Source: Clostridia bacterium (GTDB lineage: Bacteria; Bacillota; Clostridia; Peptostreptococcales; Anaerovoracaceae). From it: a DNA stretch of 5,169 bases. This document shows positions 4,919 to 5,169 of the stretch, piece after piece (positions within the stretch are counted from its first letter, which is position 1; every line of letters starts with the position of its first letter). The position numbers and the translations under genes are program-made. The notes under the pieces are model-generated. The model worked only from the letters and a program-made list of their open reading frames with translations. It was not told where the DNA came from and made no database searches. The DNA is taken from NCBI GenBank assembly GCA_024682015.1, contig JAIKZT010000266.1, forward strand, positions 1 to 5,169. Reading direction: 5' to 3'.

Positions 4919-5169
4919 CTATTCTTCGCCGGCGTTCGCGTACAGGATCATCTGCAGTTTTAAGCGTTCTCCGGGGTCAGTCAGATCGGATCCGATCATC
5001 TGTTTGATCCTTTCGATACGGTCGATCAGGGTTGACCGGTGAAGATGCAGCTCTCTGGCGGTCTCGGCGACGGAAGAGTTATTGTCCAGAAATGCCTTCA
5101 AGGTATCAATGTAAGAGACCTGTGAGGACGCATCATGCTTTGCCAGCCTGGCAAGGCCTTCAGTAAAGT
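4919..5169 (-). CDS. PucR-type transcriptional regulator, C-terminal part
   Basis: The minus-strand frame is open from the right edge and ends at a TAG at 4919-4921. The visible ~82 residues end in LKAFLDNNSSVAETARELHL, HRSTLIDRIERIKQMIGSDL and TDPGERLKLQMILYA. This matches the C-terminal helix-turn-helix of the PucR/CdaR family (HTH_30 type), whose hallmark is S-V-x-E-T-A-x-x-L-x-x-H-R-x-T-L followed by R-(I/L)-E-R-I and a D-(P/L)-x-x-R-L-x-L-Q motif. The protein continues beyond the window: full-length members usually carry a GGDEF-like or ligand-binding N-terminal region, which cannot be seen here. The frame has no internal ATG; a TTG at 5101 is ordinary Leu rather than a start. The gene is convergent with the operon on the plus strand. 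Its targets cannot be told from this window. Confidence 0.88.
   Translation of the reverse strand, partial: FTEGLARLAKHDASSQVSYIDTLKAFLDNNSSVAETARELHLHRSTLIDRIERIKQMIGSDLTDPGERLKLQMILYANAGEE

Noticed and set aside
3992..4963. Plus-strand open frame of 323 codons covering the last operon gene
   Set aside because: After the first dozen codons it is Pro/Arg/Gly/Ala-rich and runs straight through the strong terminator at 4799; the frame from 4056 has normal protein composition and stops just before that terminator.
1..5169. CRISPR arrays, integrase or transposase genes, replication origins
   Set aside because: No regularly spaced repeats, no recombinase-like protein in any frame and no iteron or DnaA-box clusters were seen.

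Overview
This window looks like chromosome of a moderately GC-rich Firmicute, most likely a gut-type member of the Clostridia. Three things point that way: strong GGAGG-type ribosome binding sites, sigma-A promoters with 17-nt spacers, and the gene families present (an RsbV/RsbW-like partner-switch pair, a PucR-type regulator and a clostridial-style acidic lipoprotein). This placement is inference from family knowledge; no marker gene fixes the species.

Layout, left to right. At 1-137 on the minus strand is a tandem tRNA pair: elongator tRNA-Met (CAT), then the 5' part of tRNA-His (GTG), cut by the window edge. Their promoter is at 167-195. A divergent region of about 350 nt without a convincing gene (200-551) leads to a plus-strand gene at 552-1415 for an unrecognised membrane-anchored protein. 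A gene-free gap follows (1416-1668). It holds overlapping inverted repeats, a REP-like palindromic motif and a near-consensus promoter.

From that promoter runs a plus-strand gene group (1669-4784) that closes with a strong intrinsic terminator at 4799-4825. It encodes (1) a lipoprotein with an NTF2-like N-terminal part and two tandem copies of a C-terminal domain, (2) the first ~104 residues of a polytopic membrane sensor, (3) only the C-terminal end of a STAS anti-anti-sigma factor, (4) an intact RsbW/SpoIIAB-like ATP-binding protein, and (5) an unrecognised protein with a Gln/Asn-rich tail. The sensor and STAS pieces meet in different reading frames near 3440. The simplest reading is a deletion (or an assembly join) that removed the sensor's effector domain and most of the STAS gene. 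The last gene also shows signs of a one-base frameshift near its 5' end. Convergent to this group, on the minus strand from the right edge to 4919, is the C-terminal helix-turn-helix of a PucR-type regulator.

Working model: the lipoprotein and membrane sensor would act at the cell surface and feed a cytoplasmic partner switch (phosphatase-type sensor -> STAS protein -> RsbW-like kinase). In this copy the input half appears broken while the kinase-like protein remains intact. No sigma factor is visible in the window, so the regulated target is unknown.
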